This document shows positions 6,606 through 12,987 of a stretch of DNA of 13,136 bases, in pieces; position 1 is the first letter of the stretch, and each line of letters opens with the position of its first letter. The stretch lies in the NCBI GenBank assembly GCA_017397695.1, contig JAFQIF010000088.1, positions 1-13,136 of the forward strand, in the 5' to 3' direction. The notes beneath the pieces are model-generated. The model saw only the letters and a program-made list of their open reading frames with translations. It did no database searches and was not told the DNA's origin. The stretch comes from Clostridia bacterium. GTDB lineage: Bacteria > Bacillota_A > Clostridia > Christensenellales > Aristaeellaceae. Made by a program: the position numbers and the translations under genes.

Positions 6606-7976
6606 TTATCTCAGGAACATCCTCAGCAGCTTGTCCTTGATCTTGCTGTATGGCATATACCGCACCGGCAGATCCATCCATGTGGACTTGTGTACGATGC
6701 TTTTCTCATGACTGAATGTGTCAAAACTCTTCTTGCCGTGGTAGGAGCCCATGCCACTGTGGCCCACACCGCCAAAGCCCATCCGGCTGGTGGCAAGATG
6801 AATGATGGTGTCGTTGATGCAGCCGCCGCCGAAGGGCACGCTGCGCAGGAGGCGCTCCTGTGTAGCTCTGCTTTCAGAGAAGAGGTACAGCGCCAGCGGG
6901 TGCTCGCGGCTGTTGATGAATGCAATGGCTTCGTCGATGGAATCATAGGCAATTACCGGCAGGACGGGACCGAAAATCTCTTCCTGCATGACCGCATCGT
7001 CCGGCGTCACATGGTCCATGATCGTTGGCTGGATGTGCAGTGTGGCTTCGTTGCCTTCACCTCCGAGTATGACTTTGGCAGGATCGATCAGCCCCATTAC
7101 GCGGTCGTAGTGCCTGCGGTTGACCATCCGGACATACTTGTCATTCGCAAGCGCATCTTCGCCGATCATGGAGACGATGTGCTTTTTCAGCAGGGCGAGA
7201 AATTCGTCCTTGATTCTTCTGTCAATGAGCAGATAATCCGGCGCGACGCAGGTCTGCCCGCAGTTGAGCAGCTTGCCAAAGGCCAGCCGTTTGGCAGCCA
7301 GGTCGAGCTTTGCCGTGGCGTCGACGATACACGGGCTCTTACCGCCCAGCTCCAGCGAGACGGGCGTGAGGTGCTCGGCGGCTTTGCGCATGACCTCGCG
7401 GCCGACAGTTACGCCGCCGGTAAAGAAGATGTAATCAAATCGCTGATCCAGAAGGGCCTGATTCTCCTTGCGGCCGCCTTCGATGACGATAACGTAATCA
7501 GATGGGAAGCAGGTGCTTACGATTTCACGGATGATCGTAGAGGTGGCAGGCGCATAGGCGGAAGGCTTGACCACGCAGCAGTTGCCTGCGGCCAGCGCAC
7601 CGATGAGCGGCTCCATCGTCAGCATAAAGGGATAATTCCATGGAGACATGATCAGCACCACGCCGTAGGGATTATGCACGGTGAAGCTGCGCGCATGAAA
7701 CTGCGCCAGCGGAGAGACGACATAGCGCTTCTTTGCCCAGCGGTCGATGTGCGAAAGCATATAGTTCAGCTCTGAGAGCGTCATGCCGACTTCGCACATG
7801 TAGCTCTCAGAGGCGGATTTGTTCAGATCGCTGTGCAGCGCAGCATGGATATCCGCTTCGCGAGCCAGGATGGCGTCGCGCAGCCTGCGCAGCGCGGCCT
7901 TGCGAAAGGAAACGGGAAGCGTTTCGCCTCCGGAAAAATAATCGCGCTGGGCGGTGACAATGGCTTCGATATTCAT
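6606..7976 (-). CDS. NAD(P)-dependent aldehyde dehydrogenase, class 3-like
   Basis: This 456-residue enzyme oxidises an aldehyde to the carboxylic acid. Every catalytic motif is intact: SPWNYPF with Asn114, the cofactor motif FTGGVTVGREV (185-195), general base Glu209 in LELGGK, and the nucleophile Cys243 in NCGQTCVAPDY. EEIFGPVLPV and a C-terminal MPYSKIKDKLLRMFLR tail follow. Short length and this amphipathic tail match the ALDH3/fatty-aldehyde type of Firmicutes, in which the tail can associate with membranes; physiological substrates are usually broad medium to long-chain or aromatic aldehydes. The frame stays open to 8291, but the start at 7976 is preceded by AAGGAGGAA at good spacing and matches the family N terminus. 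It converges on the TetR gene and diverges from the ribonuclease operon. No TAGAC operator lies nearby, so a link with the reductase circuit is not shown. Confidence 0.95.
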   Translation of the reverse strand: MNIEAIVTAQRDYFSGGETLPVSFRKAALRRLRDAILAREADIHAALHSDLNKSASESYMCEVGMTLSELNYMLSHIDRWAKKRYVVSPLAQFHARSFTVHNPYGVVLIMSPWNYPFMLTMEPLIGALAAGNCCVVKPSAYAPATSTIIREIVSTCFPSDYVIVIEGGRKENQALLDQRFDYIFFTGGVTVGREVMRKAAEHLTPVSLELGGKSPCIVDATAKLDLAAKRLAFGKLLNCGQTCVAPDYLLIDRRIKDEFLALLKKHIVSMIGEDALANDKYVRMVNRRHYDRVMGLIDPAKVILGGEGNEATLHIQPTIMDHVTPDDAVMQEEIFGPVLPVIAYDSIDEAIAFINSREHPLALYLFSESRATQERLLRSVPFGGGCINDTIIHLATSRMGFGGVGHSGMGSYHGKKSFDTFSHEKSIVHKSTWMDLPVRYMPYSKIKDKLLRMFLR

Positions 7977-8000
7977 CAGGATTCCTCCTTGGGAGTTGAT

Positions 8001-8040
8001 GCGCGATTTCGGAGCTTTGCGGCTCCGAGGCGATATGCGC
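8001..8040 (-). other. Hairpin in the 5' leader of the aldehyde dehydrogenase gene
   Basis: CGGAGC (8010-8015) pairs with GCTCCG (8022-8027), extendable by one or two pairs. Outer GCGC arms (8001-8004 and 8037-8040) make a longer imperfect stem. It begins about 25 bases upstream of the start codon on the minus strand and could be an operator or mRNA structure. No convincing minus-strand promoter was found between 7977 and 8147, which otherwise holds nothing recognisable. Confidence 0.35.
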
Positions 8041-8147
8041 CACACGGGAAATAGTTTCTTCAGACGTCCTTGGAAATCCTTCCGGAATGCGCAAAACAGA
8101 ACCGGACGGGGATGCGGCGCCGTTTTTCGGGGCAGAAAAGAGAAAAG

Positions 8148-8176
8148 TTGGCAGGACTCGGCAAATGTGCTATAAT
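8148..8176 (+). promoter_or_regulatory. Strong extended -10 promoter of the ribonuclease-barstar operon
   Basis: TTGGCA (8148-8153), 17 bp, TATAAT (8171-8176), preceded by TG at 8168-8169 to give an extended -10 TGCTATAAT. The start point should be near 8183, leaving about 26 bases of leader that include GGGAGGA before the GTG start. Confidence 0.88.
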
Positions 8177-8208
8177 GGCGGCAGCTATCTATGACGGGAG
8201 GAAAGAAT

Positions 8209-8787
8209 GTGAAACGCAATTTGATACGCCTGATCACGCTGCTGCTCGCGCTGCTGCTGTTTATGCCTGCCGCGCTCGCTAAGACGATCACGGTAGATGC
8301 AGCGGATTATGATGTGGAGGAAGACGGCTGGTATGACTCCATGGAAGAGGTGGCGATTTATCTCACCTTCTTTGAGGAACTGCCGGATAACTATCTGACC
8401 AAAAAAGAAGCGCAGGCGCTGGGCTGGGACAGCCGAAAAGGCAACCTGTGGGATGTGGCGGATGGCTGCTCCATTGGCGGCGACCGCTTTGGCAATTACG
8501 AAAAGCTGCTGCCGGAGAAGAAGGGGCGCAAGTGGACGGAGTGCGACATCGATTTTGACGGCGGCTTCCGCAATGGAAAGCGCGTGGTGTTTTCCAGCGA
8601 CGGACTGATTTACTATACGGACGATCATTATGCATCCTTCGATGAGATTGAGGTGGTCTGGTCGGATGACGGCGCATCGTCTGCAAGCGATTCGTATGCA
8701 TATGTCGATCCTGCGTATGAGGAAGGAACCTCACTGTTTTCGGATGAAGATATGGATGCGATTATGAACTGGCTGTTTGGGGAGTAA
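8209..8787 (+). CDS. Secreted barnase-family ribonuclease with acidic C-terminal tail
   Basis: This 192-residue protein has a type I signal peptide (1-24, cleavage after ALA) and a barnase-like domain (about 44-147). Conserved stretches include LPDNYLTKKEAQALGW, KGNL.DVA, SIGGD and LIYYTDDHY. Catalytic residues match barnase: Lys65 (K27), Glu111 (E73), Arg121 (R83), Arg125 (R87) and His140 (H102). It should cleave RNA after guanosine, outside the cell. Barnase Arg59, which contacts RNA and barstar, is Tyr97 here. Residues 148-192 form an acidic extension absent from barnase, rich in Asp, Glu and Ser. I chose GTG at 8209 because GGGAGGA (8195-8201) fits it; ATG at 8191 overlaps that site and has none of its own. 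The barstar gene follows after 3 bases, protecting the producer from unexported enzyme. Uses may be nutrient release or competition. Confidence 0.94.
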   Translation: MKRNLIRLITLLLALLLFMPAALAKTITVDAADYDVEEDGWYDSMEEVAIYLTFFEELPDNYLTKKEAQALGWDSRKGNLWDVADGCSIGGDRFGNYEKLLPEKKGRKWTECDIDFDGGFRNGKRVVFSSDGLIYYTDDHYASFDEIEVVWSDDGASSASDSYAYVDPAYEEGTSLFSDEDMDAIMNWLFGE

Positions 8788-8790
8788 ACG

Positions 8791-9057
8791 ATGAAGACGG
8801 TAAGAATCGATGTAACGAATATTCATACGGTCGGTGCGTTGCATGTGTATCTGGCCTATGTGCTGGATCTGCCGGCGTATTACGGCAGGAACCTTGATGC
8901 ACTGCACGACTGCCTGAGCACGGAGAGCGGCAAAACCCGTATCCTGCTGACCGGAAAAGCTGCTACTGACGAGATGAGCGCCTATCTCGTGCGGCTGGAA
9001 CAGGTGCTCTGCGACTGTGCGGAGGAAAACGATAATATCCTTTTTGAAATGGCCTGA
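8791..9057 (+). CDS. Barstar-family ribonuclease inhibitor
   Basis: This 88-residue cytoplasmic protein has the barstar core: a short strand MKTVRIDV, helix 1, then LPAYYGRNLDALHDCL. That matches the barnase-binding helix and loop of barstar (LPEYYGENLDALWDCL). Asp36 and Asp40 correspond to barstar D35 and D39, the main charges that plug the nuclease active site, and Tyr30 to Y29. Barstar Trp38 is His39 here, paired with loss of Arg59 in the partner nuclease. The C-terminal half ends in the expected strand (NDNILFEMA). There is no signal peptide, as expected for an immunity protein acting on enzyme not yet exported. Its GGGGAG site (8779-8784) lies inside the last codons of the ribonuclease gene, and only 3 bases separate the genes, so translation is probably coupled. 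Confidence 0.95.
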   Translation: MKTVRIDVTNIHTVGALHVYLAYVLDLPAYYGRNLDALHDCLSTESGKTRILLTGKAATDEMSAYLVRLEQVLCDCAEENDNILFEMA

Positions 9058-9092
9058 TTCAGAAGCATGCCATGCAGGAAAAGATCGGTACA

Positions 9093-9135
9093 ATAAAAAG
9101 AATTCCGGAATATCAGCTTCCGGAATTCTTTTTAT
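9093..9135. terminator. Bidirectional terminator between barstar and the L,D-transpeptidase-like gene
   Basis: An 18-bp perfect stem (9093-9110 with 9118-9135) around a 7-base loop has GAATTCCGGAA at its core, flanked by an A5 run on the left and a T5 run on the right. Either strand gives a GC-containing hairpin ending in U-rich sequence, so it serves both convergent genes. Confidence 0.93.
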
Positions 9136-9142
9136 AGCGTGT

Positions 9143-10534
9143 TTATTTGGCGGAAACCGGTACGTCGGTGCGCGCCTTGTCATCAAAGATCAGAACCTTG
9201 ACGCGCTTGTTTTCGTCGGTCATGTTCCAGATCCACTCGGCATTGATGCCGCCGTCGGTGGAAGCGTCATGCGCGACGCAGACGCTGCCGCGGGTACCCT
9301 TGCCGCCCAGCGAATTCTCGACGTCTTCTACGAACTTGGTGCCGTTTTTCTTGGTTGTCGGGATCTCGCAGAGATAGTAGTTGCCATTGAAGCGGATGGT
9401 GTACTTGGTGAAGCCCATGCCGTAGTACTCGTAGGAGCCACGGCGGGTCACCAGAATAAACTCGCCTGCCGGGGTCTCGCGATGCGGATACTTGGTCGTC
9501 GGCAGGCCGGTGGTCACCTTGCAGGAACCCAGACGCGTGCCGTCCTTGTAAACGGTCAGCGTCTGCGCTGCCTTGTCAATGACGATGCCGTAGTTGAGGT
9601 TCGGTTCGACCGGGCGAAGCTTATCGGACTTGATGTAGCCGCGAATGAAAGCGCCGTCCTCGTTGCGGAAAGCTTCTACCAGAGCCCAGCCGTCGTCGCG
9701 CTGGGTGATCACATTCAGACCCTGAGAGATACCAGACACGGAACCGAGCTTCTTGCGGCCGCTTTCCGGAGAATCGTAGATGTAAGCAGTTTCGTTCTCA
9801 GCCACGTCTGCGCCGACCATCTCGCGGGTAATTGCAGCCCAGATTTCCGCATCGGTTGCATCGGCAGTCAGGCCCCAGTAGCCGGCAGTGCTGTTGGCGC
9901 CGGCGTCATCCACGCCGACACCGATGAGCAGACCCTCATCGCCCATGGCAGAACTGCCGGTGGTGTATGCCATCTTTTCCGGCACCGGCGTAGCCTTGGG
10001 GGCAGATTCCTTAGTGGCGGCGGCCTTCGTGCCGGAGGAGGAATTCTTCGAAGAGGAGGAAGTCTTGGAGCTGGAAGAACTGGCCGTCTTCGTGGAGGAA
10101 GAACTCTTGGAGGAAGTCTTGGTCTCGCGGATCGATGTATTCTTGGTCAGCGTCTTGGATGTCACGCCGAACTGGCTGACCATTTCTGCGCTGATGGTGT
10201 ACGTGCCCGGATCAAGCGGATCGCCGTTGTCGTTGACCGCGTGGAAGTCGAAAGTTGTTGTCTTGGAATGAATTTCCAGGTTTTCGGCAAAGGTCTTTGC
10301 GATGCTGCCGTTTTCGTCAAGCAGATACATGGTCAGAAAGCCGGGAAGGCTGGCGCTGATCGTGATATCGTTCATGCCGCCGGAATCCGTGCCGGATGGA
10401 GCATCCGTAAACTTCAAGGTCGGAACGGCGGTAAAAGTCTTGCTCGGCTTCTTCGTGGCGGCGGAAGCGGCAGAGGCCGTGCACACCAGAATCAGACACA
10501 GAAGCAGTGTCAGCATGCGGCGGGTGGATCTCAT
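9143..10534 (-). CDS. Secreted L,D-transpeptidase (YkuD)-like protein with Ig-like and SH3-like domains and altered active site
   Basis: The 463-residue product has a signal peptide (1-26), an FlgD/Ig-like domain (about 50-125, with GPxDPGTYT-type ending DPLDPGTYTIS), and a Ser/Lys/Thr-rich linker (136-188). A small domain with a GYWGLTADATDAEIWAAI stretch, an SH3-like domain (235-310, TAYIYDSP to GYIKSDKL) and a YkuD fold (318-452) follow. YkuD enzymes cross-link peptidoglycan with a Cys in SHGCIR. Here the equivalent region reads GTRGSVCVAHDA (413-424) and the earlier conserved His region reads YLCEIPTT. The Cys position is Ser417, with a Cys two residues on (Cys419), and both His residues are missing. 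The surrounding fold (ETPAGEF, GGINAEWIW, VKVLIFDD) is intact. It may be a wall-binding non-enzyme or use a rearranged site. The start at 10534 follows AAAGGAG; an upstream ATG at 10561 has no such site. Confidence 0.9.
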   Translation of the reverse strand: MRSTRRMLTLLLCLILVCTASAASAATKKPSKTFTAVPTLKFTDAPSGTDSGGMNDITISASLPGFLTMYLLDENGSIAKTFAENLEIHSKTTTFDFHAVNDNGDPLDPGTYTISAEMVSQFGVTSKTLTKNTSIRETKTSSKSSSSTKTASSSSSKTSSSSKNSSSGTKAAATKESAPKATPVPEKMAYTTGSSAMGDEGLLIGVGVDDAGANSTAGYWGLTADATDAEIWAAITREMVGADVAENETAYIYDSPESGRKKLGSVSGISQGLNVITQRDDGWALVEAFRNEDGAFIRGYIKSDKLRPVEPNLNYGIVIDKAAQTLTVYKDGTRLGSCKVTTGLPTTKYPHRETPAGEFILVTRRGSYEYYGMGFTKYTIRFNGNYYLCEIPTTKKNGTKFVEDVENSLGGKGTRGSVCVAHDASTDGGINAEWIWNMTDENKRVKVLIFDDKARTDVPVSAK

Positions 10535-10599
10535 ATGAAGAAAACTCCTTTCGATAGGCACGGCCGGTTTCGGGGTGAAGCCGACAGTGATTCGATCAT

Positions 10600-10628
10600 A
10601 TTATACAAATACATATCCTATCCATCAT
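10600..10628 (-). promoter_or_regulatory. Probable promoter of the L,D-transpeptidase-like gene
   Basis: On the minus strand TATAAT (10600-10605) lies 17 bp after ATGATG (10623-10628). The -10 is perfect and the -35 weak. The start point near 10593 gives a leader of about 60 bases containing the AAAGGAG site. Bases 10629-10693 hold nothing I recognise. Confidence 0.6.
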
Positions 10629-10693
10629 CATACCGCAAATCGGTCCGAGATGCAAGAGCAAAGGCGGAAGAAGCACTTTTTTGATACGGGTTC

Positions 10694-10722
10694 TTGTGGC
10701 TTTCCGGTCTGCATGTTACAAT
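10694..10722 (+). promoter_or_regulatory. Extended -10 promoter of the nuclease-SNF2 operon
   Basis: TTGTGG (10694-10699), 17 bp, TACAAT (10717-10722) preceded by TG at 10714-10715 (TGTTACAAT). The start point near 10729 lies about 20 bases before the GTG start, with the GGGGGTG ribosome binding site between. It diverges from the L,D-transpeptidase-like promoter. Confidence 0.75.
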
Positions 10723-10748
10723 ACAGAATCATGTAAGGGGGTGGGACG

Positions 10749-11120
10749 GTGTATTGTGAAACGGAAGGAATCGTCGATGCGCTGTCGGCCATTCGCTGCG
10801 GCGCTTCGGATACAGAAGAAAAACTCCATGCGCTTGTTGCGCAGGCACTGTCTGACGCGGGCATTGAAGCGGTGCATGAGGCCCGCCTGGCGCCGCGCTG
10901 CCGGATTGATTTTCTGGCCGGTTCGGTGGGAATCGAGATAAAGAAGAAAAGGCCGGAGCGGGCGAAGTTGATTGCGCAGCTGACGCGCTATGCTGCGTGC
11001 GACCGGATTGGTGCGCTGATTGTGGTTGCGCCGCGCGGTGTGAATCTGCCTGCGGCGATCGGCGGGAAGCGCGTGCGCCTCCTTGCCCTGGAGCGGCTGT
11101 GGGGGATCAGCCTTCCGTAA
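10749..11120 (+). CDS. Small PD-(D/E)XK nuclease-like protein
   Basis: This 123-residue protein starts at GTG, five bases after GGGGGTG. I do not recognise a named family, but the PD-(D/E)XK nuclease core is visible. Helix 1 carries Glu23/Glu24 (DTEEKLHALVAQAL), then come Asp54 in CRIDFLAG, GIEIKKK with Glu63 and Lys65, and QLTRYA with Gln77 and Tyr81. The last resembles the QxxxY motif of RecB-type nucleases. A strand GALIVVAP and a basic C terminus follow. Such folds bind two metal ions and cut DNA, but size suggests a minimal domain that may need a partner. The next gene, 33 bases on, encodes an SNF2 helicase, and small nuclease plus SNF2 pairs are also common in phages. The two probably act together on DNA, in repair, recombination or defence. 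Nuclease activity is inferred from motifs only. Confidence 0.75.
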   Translation: MYCETEGIVDALSAIRCGASDTEEKLHALVAQALSDAGIEAVHEARLAPRCRIDFLAGSVGIEIKKKRPERAKLIAQLTRYAACDRIGALIVVAPRGVNLPAAIGGKRVRLLALERLWGISLP

Positions 11121-11153
11121 GACAGAGCGATTGCAGAAAGGAGAGTGTGCAGT

Positions 11154-12881
11154 ATGATGCGGGAAGAGATGGACAGACTGCCTGGCTATATGCGCGATGT
11201 GCCTGCAGTGGGCCATGTATACGGCATGCTTTCTTATAATAGAAGGAGCAAGTGTTGGACGATCAAAGGCGAGCCCTGCGTAACGGAGATGGCGAAGCGG
11301 CTGTTCCCGGGCAGCGAGCGCAAGCGCGGTGAAGCGAGATTTACAGCAAACCGAAGAATCATCGGCGAGGTCAACTGGCTGATGATGCGCTATCCGCTGG
11401 AGATAGCACCGCGTGATCGCGCATTGTGGGAGAAGGCGCTTGCTGCGGCACGGGAGCATGCGCTCAGGCGGGAAGCTGCGTTGCGCCTGCCGCTTCGCAG
11501 CAATCCGCCGGAGGGGACGTTTGAGGGTAGCCTGCGGGAATTCCAGAAGGAAGGTCTGAGTTTCCTGCTGGCCAACGAGCGCACGTTGCTGGCGGATGAG
11601 ATGGGCCTTGGCAAAACGGTGCAGGCGCTGGCTTGCCTGGCAGCGACAGGGGATATGCCGGCGCTGCTGGTCGTGCCGCCGCATTTGATGCGAAATTGGG
11701 AAAGTGAGGTGCACCGCTTTCTTCGTGTAAACGGACAGATGCCGCGTGTGCATGTGATCCGGGGTCTCAAGCCCTACGACCTGCCGCAGGCGGATGTTTA
11801 TATCGTCCATTATCTGCTGCTGCGCGGCTGGAAGAAGGCGCTGCCGCAGATGAGGTTTCGCGCGGTGATCTTTGACGAGGTGCAGGAGCTTCGTCATGCG
11901 GGAACGGAAAAATACTCGGCGGCGAGCCTGTTGGCCGAGAGCAGCGAGCGTGTCATCGGCCTCTCCGGCACGCCGATTTACAATCGCGGCGCGGAGATCT
12001 GGAATGTGATTAATATTCTGGACTTTCATTGCCTGGGCGATTGGGAAAGCTTTACACGCGAGTGGTGTGACGGCTATGGCAATCACATTGTGCGCGATCC
12101 TGCACTGCTGGGCGCGCATCTCAAGCGTGAGGGGCTGATTCTCAGAAGAACGAAGCAGGAAGTGCTCTCCGAACTGCCGCCCAAGCGCAAGCTGGTGCAG
12201 GAAATTGACGCAGACGACAGGGTGTACCGCGAACTGATGCGTCCGGTGATGGAGATGCTGGGCAGCCTGCGCGCGCTGCATCCGGACGCCAAAGAACGCG
12301 CGCTGCTGGAGGAGAGGATCAGCGCCGGAGAGCGCCAGGCGACGGGCGTGGCGAAGGCGCCGTTTGTCGCGGCGTTTGTGCGCGCCCTGCTGGACAGCGA
12401 CGAGAAAGTGCTTCTCTTTGCGCATCATCACGCTGTGATGGATATTTATAAGAAAGAATTGGCGAGTTACAAGCCGGTGTTTATCACGGGCCGGGAGAGT
12501 ACGGCGCAAAAGGATGTGTCAGTCGAGCGGTTTATGAATGGCGAGACAAATCTGTGCGTGATTTCGCTGCGCTCTGCGGCAGGACTGAATCTGCAGCGGG
12601 CGAGCTGTGTGGTCTTTGGCGAGTTGGACTGGTCCCCTGCGGTCCATTCTCAGGCGGAGGATCGCGCGCACAGAATGGGCCAGCAGGACTCGATTCTGTG
12701 TTATTATCTGGTTGCACCGCAGGGATCTGATCGCGATATGCAGGATGCGCTGGGGCTGAAGGTGAGCCAGTTTGTGCAGCTGATGGGCGATAAGGCGCCG
12801 GATATGGACAGTGTGCAGCACGCGCAGCGTGCGGCAAAGAAGCACATCGAGCGGATGCTGGAGCGATACGATTCGAAGTGA
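11154..12881 (+). CDS. Compact phage-type SNF2/SWI2 ATPase (helicase-like)
   Basis: This 575-residue superfamily 2 ATPase translocates on double-stranded DNA by ATP hydrolysis. Its N-terminal ~110 residues (SKCWTIKGEP, VTEMAKRLFPG, LMMRYPLEI) resemble the front domain of phage and bacterial SNF2 proteins. Motif I is DEMGLGKT (148-155), motif II DEVQ (241-244) instead of DEAH/DEGH, and motif III GLSGTP (269-274). IYNRGAEIWNVINIL follows. Motif V is SAAGLNL (474-480) and motif VI QAEDRAHRMGQQ (500-511) with the arginine finger. There is no zinc finger, chromodomain or nuclease domain. ATG 11154 is 10 bases after AAAGGAG; the upstream GTG at 11145 lies almost on that site. It is co-transcribed with the nuclease-like gene, which probably supplies the missing cutting function. 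A cellular or a captured phage origin are both possible. No clear terminator follows before the rRNA promoter. Confidence 0.93.
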   Translation: MMREEMDRLPGYMRDVPAVGHVYGMLSYNRRSKCWTIKGEPCVTEMAKRLFPGSERKRGEARFTANRRIIGEVNWLMMRYPLEIAPRDRALWEKALAAAREHALRREAALRLPLRSNPPEGTFEGSLREFQKEGLSFLLANERTLLADEMGLGKTVQALACLAATGDMPALLVVPPHLMRNWESEVHRFLRVNGQMPRVHVIRGLKPYDLPQADVYIVHYLLLRGWKKALPQMRFRAVIFDEVQELRHAGTEKYSAASLLAESSERVIGLSGTPIYNRGAEIWNVINILDFHCLGDWESFTREWCDGYGNHIVRDPALLGAHLKREGLILRRTKQEVLSELPPKRKLVQEIDADDRVYRELMRPVMEMLGSLRALHPDAKERALLEERISAGERQATGVAKAPFVAAFVRALLDSDEKVLLFAHHHAVMDIYKKELASYKPVFITGRESTAQKDVSVERFMNGETNLCVISLRSAAGLNLQRASCVVFGELDWSPAVHSQAEDRAHRMGQQDSILCYYLVAPQGSDRDMQDALGLKVSQFVQLMGDKAPDMDSVQHAQRAAKKHIERMLERYDSK

Positions 12882-12921
12882 CGGATGAAAGGGAGGTATA
12901 ATCGCAGAATCCGCTTGTTTC

Positions 12922-12948
12922 AAAAAAGTTTGAAAAAAGTTCAAAAAA
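12922..12948 (+). promoter_or_regulatory. Helically phased A-tract UP element
   Basis: Three A6 runs at 12922-12927, 12933-12938 and 12943-12948 are spaced 11 and 10 bp, one DNA turn apart, just upstream of the -35 box at 12953. Such phasing bends DNA and gives the RNA polymerase alpha subunits A-rich minor grooves, as in strong rRNA promoters. A TATAAT at 12897-12902 could be an extra -10, but no good -35 supports it. Confidence 0.8.
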
Positions 12949-12952
12949 GGTG

Positions 12953-12981
12953 TTGACAAACGTCGAGGGAAGTAGTATACT
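12953..12981 (+). promoter_or_regulatory. rRNA operon promoter
   Basis: TTGACA (12953-12958), exactly 17 bp, TATACT (12976-12981), with A-tracts upstream. The start point should be near 12987-12988. A matching consensus promoter with an untranslated, structured leader and no ribosome binding site in the next 150 bases is typical of a stable RNA operon. Confidence 0.88.
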
Positions 12982-12987
12982 ATTCTA

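Noticed and set aside
6690..7775. Open plus-strand frame of 361 codons opposite the aldehyde dehydrogenase
   Set aside because: The minus strand has all aldehyde dehydrogenase catalytic motifs and a ribosome binding site; this is its shadow.
7977..8291. N-terminal extension of the aldehyde dehydrogenase to 8291
   Set aside because: The extension crosses the ribonuclease promoter and signal peptide region, has no family similarity, and a good AGGAGG site supports the start at 7976.
10021..10120. GA-rich repetitive stretch that could be a repeat or CRISPR-like array
   Set aside because: It encodes the Ser/Lys/Thr-rich linker of the secreted minus-strand protein, and the repeats are short and irregular. 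No CRISPR array is present in the window.
9017..10684. Open plus-strand frame of 555 codons opposite the L,D-transpeptidase-like gene
   Set aside because: It reads through the 18-bp terminator and is Gly/Arg-rich without recognisable motifs; the minus-strand gene has a signal peptide, domains and a ribosome binding site.
10716..12509. Open minus-strand frame of 597 codons opposite the nuclease and SNF2 genes
   Set aside because: It is Arg/His/Gln-rich antisense of clear SNF2 motifs, with no plausible start signal.
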